A DNA stretch of 18,413 nucleotides from Proteobacteria bacterium UBA6729 (GTDB lineage Bacteria; Pseudomonadota; Gammaproteobacteria; Porifericomitales; Porifericomitaceae): NCBI GenBank assembly GCA_002454015.1, contig DKIB01000006.1, positions 6,940-25,352 on the forward strand. Reading direction: 5' to 3'. The notes beneath the pieces are model-generated. The model worked only from the letters and a program-made list of their open reading frames with translations, made no database searches and was not told where the DNA came from. This document shows, one piece after another, positions 14,871 through 18,413 of this stretch. Position 1 is the stretch's first letter. Each line of letters begins with the position of its first letter. A program made the position numbers and the translations under genes.

Positions 14871-15140
14871 ATGGCAACCATTCAGTCAGCAATCAAACGC
14901 AATCGGCAGGCGGAGAAGCGCAGGCAGCGCAATGTCCCCCGTCGTTCGGCCCTGCGCAGCCAGTTGAAGAAGACCCTGCAGAGCCTGCAGGGCGATGCAA
15001 CCCCGGCGCGTGCCGAGTATATCAGGCTCAGCAGCATGCTGGATCGCCTGGCAGGCAAGCATCTCATCCACAAGAACAAGGCAGCACGCCACAAGCGCCA
15101 GCTTGCGGCCAGGCTGCGGGACGCTGCAACTCAGGGCTGA
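14871..15140 (+). CDS. rpsT: 30S ribosomal protein S20
   Basis: An 89-residue basic protein (E. coli 87). The N-terminus MATIQSAIKRNRQAEKRRQ and the C-terminal GKHLIHKNKAARHKRQL block are diagnostic of S20, which binds 16S rRNA early in 30S assembly. GGAG sits 6 nt before the ATG. Monocistronic from its own promoter. Its last 10 nt overlap the end of proB on the other strand. Confidence 0.97.
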   Translation: MATIQSAIKRNRQAEKRRQRNVPRRSALRSQLKKTLQSLQGDATPARAEYIRLSSMLDRLAGKHLIHKNKAARHKRQLAARLRDAATQG

Positions 15141-16249
15141 GTATCCGCCAACAGAATCAGGTTGTCACGGTGTACGAGTTCCGGCTCGTAGCAGTGGCCC
15201 AGACGGGCACTGATATCCCGACTTGCACACCCCTGCAAACGTTTGATTTCATTAGCACCATAGTTGCTCAGACCCTGTGCAAAGACCACGTCCTCTGCTG
15301 TGCAGAGCGCGATCACCGCACCGCGGCTGAACTCCCCCTCTACGGCGACAACCCCGGCAGCCAGCAGACTGCCACCCTGTTCCTGCAAGGCACGTACCGC
15401 GCCCCCGTCCAGGCGCACGCGCCCCTGCGTACGCGACAAACCGGCCAGCCAGCGTTTGCGGGCGGCTAATCCACGGTTGGCAGCCCGCAGCAGGGTTCCG
15501 CAGGCCTCACCACGCGCCAGCCTGCCCAGCACCTGCGCATCACGACCATCGGCGATCACGGTATCCGTGCCGGAACGGGCCGCAATCGCGGCCGCCTGCA
15601 GCTTGGTGCGCATACCACCGCGCCCCAGCTGCGCGCTGCCACCAGCACAGGCATCCAGCTTCGGGTCACCGGCCTTGCCCTCGGGGATCAGCCTGCCGCC
15701 GGATGCCCGTGCCGGATTGCGGTCCAGCAGACCAGGCTGGTCGGTCAGCAGCACCAGCAGCTTCGCCTCGAGCAGATTGGCGACCAGGCCAGCCAAGGTA
15801 TCGTTATCCCCCAGACGAATCTCCGCAGTAGATACCGTATCGTTCTCATTGATGACCGGGATCACCCCCAGCTGCAGCAGACAATGCAGGGTACTGCGGG
15901 CATTCAGGTAACGTTGCCGATCAGCGATATCCTCATGGGTCAGCAGGACTTGCGCGGTGCGGATGCCAAACTCCTGCAGGGCCGTCTCATAGGCCTGCAC
16001 CAGACCGGTCTGGCCGATGGCGGCAGCGGCCTGCAACTCATGCACGGCACGGGGCCTATGCTGCCACTGCAGGCGTGCGATACCCTCCGCCACCGAGCCG
16101 GAGGATACCAGCACGGGACGGATGCCCGAGGACTGCAACGCCGCCAGTTCCGCGGCCTTGTCACGTATGAACTTCGGGTCCAGGCCCAGGCCCCGGGTCG
16201 TTACCAGCGCACTGCCCAGCTTGATCACCCATGGGGCGGGGGTACTCAT
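15131..16249 (-). CDS. proB: Glutamate 5-kinase
   Basis: 372 residues. The amino-acid kinase domain has WVIKLGSALVT (K10), LVSSGSVAEG (49 onward), PVINENDTVS (134-138), RLGDNDTLAGLVA (147 onward) and RGGMRTKLQAA. A C-terminal PUA domain of about 90 residues contains GSLLAAGVVAVEGEFSRGAV. It catalyses ATP-dependent phosphorylation of glutamate, the first step of proline synthesis, and is usually inhibited by proline. The ATG at 16249 overlaps the obgE stop by 4 nt, so it is the last gene of rplU-rpmA-obgE-proB. The upstream in-frame ATG at 16294 would lie well inside obgE and is not used. Confidence 0.95.
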   Translation of the reverse strand: MSTPAPWVIKLGSALVTTRGLGLDPKFIRDKAAELAALQSSGIRPVLVSSGSVAEGIARLQWQHRPRAVHELQAAAAIGQTGLVQAYETALQEFGIRTAQVLLTHEDIADRQRYLNARSTLHCLLQLGVIPVINENDTVSTAEIRLGDNDTLAGLVANLLEAKLLVLLTDQPGLLDRNPARASGGRLIPEGKAGDPKLDACAGGSAQLGRGGMRTKLQAAAIAARSGTDTVIADGRDAQVLGRLARGEACGTLLRAANRGLAARKRWLAGLSRTQGRVRLDGGAVRALQEQGGSLLAAGVVAVEGEFSRGAVIALCTAEDVVFAQGLSNYGANEIKRLQGCASRDISARLGHCYEPELVHRDNLILLADTQP

Positions 16250-17265
16250 GCGGATACGGCAGAGTGCTGCAGACGGGTGGCCACCCACTGGCACAGTTCC
16301 CGACAGCCGCTCCCGGTCAGGGCAGAGACCAGCCTCGGGACCTCACCCGGACCGAGTTGCCGGGCCAGCGCAGCCTGCAATGCCGCGCCCCCGTCCGGCC
16401 CCAGCAGATCCGCCTTGTTGAGCACCACATAACGCGGCAGCGCCGGGAACCCGGCGGCAGCCAGTTCCTGCTCCAGCATCCGGATCTGCCCGGCCAGCAC
16501 CTCCACCGGGCCTGCGGTGGCATCCACGATATGCAACAACAGGCGGTTGCGCTCCAGATGCCTGAGAAAGCGCAGGCCCAGCCCCACCCCCTGTGCAGCC
16601 CCCCGGATCAGACCCGGGATGTCGGCCAGCAGAAATCCCGTCCCGGGATCCGTCTCCACATAACCCAGCTGGGGATGCAAGGTGGTAAAGGGATAGTCGG
16701 CAACCCGGGGTTGCGCTCCCGAGACCGCCCGCAACAAGGAGGATTTGCCCGCATTGGGCAGCCCCAGCAAGCCTACATCGGCACACAGGCGGAGCTCCAG
16801 AAACAACGTCCGTTGCTCCCCCCGGGCACCGGGCCCCCCGGCGCCATCGTGACGATTGCCGATGCCGCCAACCCCGCCCGCAACCACCTGCAGGGTCTGC
16901 CCATCGTTGAGCAACTCCCCCAGCACATCCCCATCCTCGTAGATACGGGTGCCCCGGGGCACCCGCAGTTCCAAGGTCCGGCCCCGTGCACCACGGCGAC
17001 TGTTGCGACCCCCCCGGGCACCATCGCCGGCCCGGTATACGCTCCGCCGCGCAAAGTCCAACAGGGTTTGCACCCCCCGGTCTGCAATGCAAACCACGGC
17101 CCCACCCTGCCCCCCGTCCCCTCCCTCGGGGCGCCCCCTGGGCACGGAACGGCTACGGTGAAACGCTACGCACCCCTGCCCGCCGCTACCGGCATGGACG
17201 CGGACACGGGCCTCGTCAACGAATTTCGGGGGCTTCAGTCGGGTAGCACGCTGACGTGCCGACAT
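16246..17265 (-). CDS. obgE: GTPase ObgE/CgtA
   Basis: 339 residues. The glycine-rich Obg fold begins [19 protein letters not shown] and includes [15 protein letters not shown]. The GTPase domain has GLPNAGKSS (168-176), DIPGLIRGA (215 onward), NKAD (283-286) and SAL. The long acidic C-terminal tail of E. coli ObgE (390 residues) is absent. Obg acts in 50S assembly and stress control. The methionine normally before KFVDE is proline, so the start shifts to the ATG at 17265, adding 13 residues and overlapping rpmA by 31 nt. That start has no clear ribosome-binding site, and translation may depend on rpmA. Confidence 0.95.
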   Translation of the reverse strand: MSARQRATRLKPPKFVDEARVRVHAGSGGQGCVAFHRSRSVPRGRPEGGDGGQGGAVVCIADRGVQTLLDFARRSVYRAGDGARGGRNSRRGARGRTLELRVPRGTRIYEDGDVLGELLNDGQTLQVVAGGVGGIGNRHDGAGGPGARGEQRTLFLELRLCADVGLLGLPNAGKSSLLRAVSGAQPRVADYPFTTLHPQLGYVETDPGTGFLLADIPGLIRGAAQGVGLGLRFLRHLERNRLLLHIVDATAGPVEVLAGQIRMLEQELAAAGFPALPRYVVLNKADLLGPDGGAALQAALARQLGPGEVPRLVSALTGSGCRELCQWVATRLQHSAVSA

Positions 17266-17486
17266 CGGTCTATGTTCTGAAACTGCACCCGACCATTCAC
17301 CAGGGCATACAGGGTGTGATCACGCCCGCAACCGACATTCCTGCCCGGATGAAAGGCCGTGCCACGCTGGCGGACCAGGATATTGCCTGCCCGCACACAC
17401 TCACCGCCAAAGCGCTTCACGCCAAGCCGTTTGGCATTGGAGTCACGCCCGTTGCGACTGCTGCCGCCTACCTTCTTATGCGCCAT
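17235..17486 (-). CDS. rpmA: 50S ribosomal protein L27
   Basis: 83 residues. [20 protein letters not shown], then [29 protein letters not shown] and [12 protein letters not shown] match L27 throughout. The N-terminal tail reaches the peptidyl transferase centre. The ATG overlaps the rplU stop by 11 nt, and GGAG is 7 nt upstream. Confidence 0.97.
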   Translation of the reverse strand: MAHKKVGGSSRNGRDSNAKRLGVKRFGGECVRAGNILVRQRGTAFHPGRNVGCGRDHTLYALVNGRVQFQNIDRCRHVSVLPD

Positions 17487-17814
17487 CTGCTGGCTCCGTC
17501 AATGCCGCATGGATGCCGGTAATACGCAGTTCCGTGTACGGCTGCCGATGACCCTGCCGCCGCAGATGATGCTTGCGGCGCTTCATCTTGATGATGCGGA
17601 TACGCCGCGCCCGGCCCTGCCGCACCACCTCGGCGGTAACCGCCGCCCCGGCCACCAGAGGCGTGCCCAGCACCGTGCGGGTACCATCACTGACCAGCAA
17701 CACCTGATCCAGGGTGAGCTGCTCCCCCTCAGGCACATCCAGCTTCTGTACCCGCAGGAGTTCGCCTTCCTGTACCCGGTGCTGACTGCCACCACTCCTG
17801 ATTACTGCATACAT
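17476..17814 (-). CDS. rplU: 50S ribosomal protein L21
   Basis: 112 residues (E. coli 103). [50 protein letters not shown] and TELRITGI are L21 hallmarks. The C-terminus carries about 10 extra residues. GGAGG lies 8 nt before the ATG. First gene of the operon; the longer open frame upstream of 17814 includes the promoter and is not coding. Confidence 0.96.
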   Translation of the reverse strand: MYAVIRSGGSQHRVQEGELLRVQKLDVPEGEQLTLDQVLLVSDGTRTVLGTPLVAGAAVTAEVVRQGRARRIRIIKMKRRKHHLRRQGHRQPYTELRITGIHAALTEPADGA

Positions 17815-17855
17815 CTGCGTTACCTCCGTGACCCGTCCCCGTGACCACGCCGCGC

Positions 17856-17884
17856 AGTATAGCCGCAGGCCCCCCGGACTGCAA
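17856..17884 (-). promoter_or_regulatory. Sigma70-type promoter of rplU-rpmA-obgE-proB
   Basis: On the minus strand TTGCAG (17884-17879) and TATACT (17861-17856) are 17 bp apart; the -10 matches 5 of 6. The start would be near 17849, leaving a leader of about 35 nt. A GC-rich discriminator follows, as at the rpsT promoter. Confidence 0.72.
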
Positions 17885-18228
17885 ACCGCATGCAGGGCCC
17901 CAGGGCCGACTGCAGGGACGATTTGCAGTGTCTCAGGCAACCCTGTGGCCTTACCGCTCATGGCATCTGTCATGCCTTTTATTAAAGGGCTGAGCCCGGA
18001 TTCAGGCCCATTTATCGCTGCAGACACCCTCACCGGCCTCAGGCCCACTCGTCACGGAAAAGGCCTGAGGAACACCCCCATGCCCAGCTGTGCTACAGTC
18101 GGGGCAACGAGGCACGGGTCTGTCTGAGGATCCGCGCATACGAGTGGAGACAGGTACCATGGGGCAGACATGCAGGCAGGCAGACGCAGAAGGGAACGGT
18201 CTCCGGAGCTGACGAAGTACCCACCCGG
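17885..18228. other. Divergent spacer between rplU and the Sel1 lipoprotein gene
   Basis: No gene is supported here. The stretch includes an inverted repeat with nine-base arms CCTCAGGCC (18037-18045) and GGCCTGAGG (18062-18070), and TCAGGCCCA occurs twice (18002 and 18039). A possible extended -10 (TGCTACAGT, 18091-18099) faces the lipoprotein gene. The 18100-18228 part looks structured, but I cannot match it to a known RNA family. Confidence 0.45.
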
Positions 18229-18413
18229 ATGAATCTGTTGGCACGCCTCCTGTTGGTGCTTGTGGGTGTGCAATTCCTGCATGGCTGTGCCCGACCCCCG
18301 GAGGACAATCTTCCTGAGGGAGTGCGCGAAATGATACTAGCTGCCGAGCAAGGGGATGCTGACGCTCAATTCAGCCTGGGGGGTATGTATTTCCTTGGCA
18401 GGGGCATTCCCGA
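18229..18413 (+). CDS. Sel1-repeat lipoprotein, N-terminal part (truncated by window edge)
   Basis: 61 codons are present. A hydrophobic signal segment (LLARLLLVLVGVQFLHGC) ends in LHGC with C20 as the probable lipidated cysteine. A linker follows, then MILAAEQGDADAQFSLGGMY and FLGRGIP, the start of a Sel1-like repeat (A..GDA.AQ..LG.MY..G.G). Such proteins are alpha-solenoid scaffolds. The lipobox is not ideal (His at -2), so lipidation is likely but not certain. The ATG at 18229 has no strong ribosome-binding site. Confidence 0.75.
   Translation, partial: MNLLARLLLVLVGVQFLHGCARPPEDNLPEGVREMILAAEQGDADAQFSLGGMYFLGRGIP

Noticed and set aside
16231..17280. A 349-residue open frame on the plus strand opposite obgE
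   Set aside because: Low-complexity Pro/Gln-rich translation produced by the GC-rich complement of obgE; no start signal.
18100..18228. A riboswitch or small structured RNA before the Sel1 lipoprotein gene
   Set aside because: The stretch has GC-rich repeats but did not fit the conserved cores of cobalamin, TPP, FMN, SAM or c-di-GMP riboswitches, nor SRP or RNase P RNA as I recall them.

Overview
The window looks like a compact, GC-rich piece of chromosome from a gammaproteobacterial C1-utilising bacterium (methylotroph or methanotroph). Two things point to Gammaproteobacteria. One is gene order: rplU-rpmA-obgE-proB with rpsT nearby, and comEC-exbB-exbD-lpxK-trm112-kdsB, both as in Pseudomonas-like genomes. 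The other is close similarity of IF-1, L27, S20 and ParE to E. coli proteins. C1 metabolism is indicated by a lanthanide-type PQQ methanol dehydrogenase (xoxF) and by an operon of archaeal-type cofactor genes for tetrahydromethanopterin/methylofuran synthesis (DHPS-like DUF6513, DUF447, mfnB, pterin carbinolamine dehydratase). No methane monooxygenase gene is in view, so methanotrophy cannot be decided.

Layout, left to right. Positions 1-206 (-): 5' end of acetyl-CoA synthetase (acs). 207-453: divergent acs/moaC spacer with a striking evenly spaced array of GGGA-N2-TCCC palindromes. 454-936 (+): moaC. 933-4036 (-): four-gene C1-cofactor operon, every junction overlapping. 4037-4359: divergent control region with a perfect 16-bp palindrome. 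4360-4578 (+): infA. 4559-11870 (-): probable seven-gene operon parE-comEC-exbB-exbD-lpxK-trm112-kdsB (topoisomerase IV, DNA uptake, ExbB/ExbD motor, lipid A and KDO synthesis). 11894-11964: tandem hairpins including a strong intrinsic terminator. 11971-13815 (-): xoxF. 13816-14229: xoxF upstream region with an inverted repeat in the leader and an AT-rich palindrome. 14230-14745 (+): YgfX-like membrane protein. 14871-15140 (+): rpsT behind a clear sigma70 promoter. 15131-17814 (-): rplU-rpmA-obgE-proB, with its own promoter at 17856-17884. 17815-18228: spacer. 18229-18413 (+): start of a Sel1-repeat lipoprotein.

How the genes relate: XoxF oxidises methanol to formaldehyde (or formate) in the periplasm. 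The 933-4036 operon makes parts of the cofactors that carry C1 units in the cytoplasm. acs handles C2 assimilation from acetate, and moaC feeds molybdopterin synthesis. The rest is housekeeping. Coding density is very high: all three tail-to-tail gene pairs overlap, and most same-strand neighbours overlap by 4-31 nt.

The signals I consider most worth following are the periodic palindrome array before acs, parE placed 23 nt below the xoxF terminator with a TTG start, the hairpin-forming xoxF leader, and the PCD-containing C1-cofactor operon. I found no insertion sequences, CRISPR arrays, tRNAs or phage genes, and nothing that amounts to a clearly new defence or mobile system.
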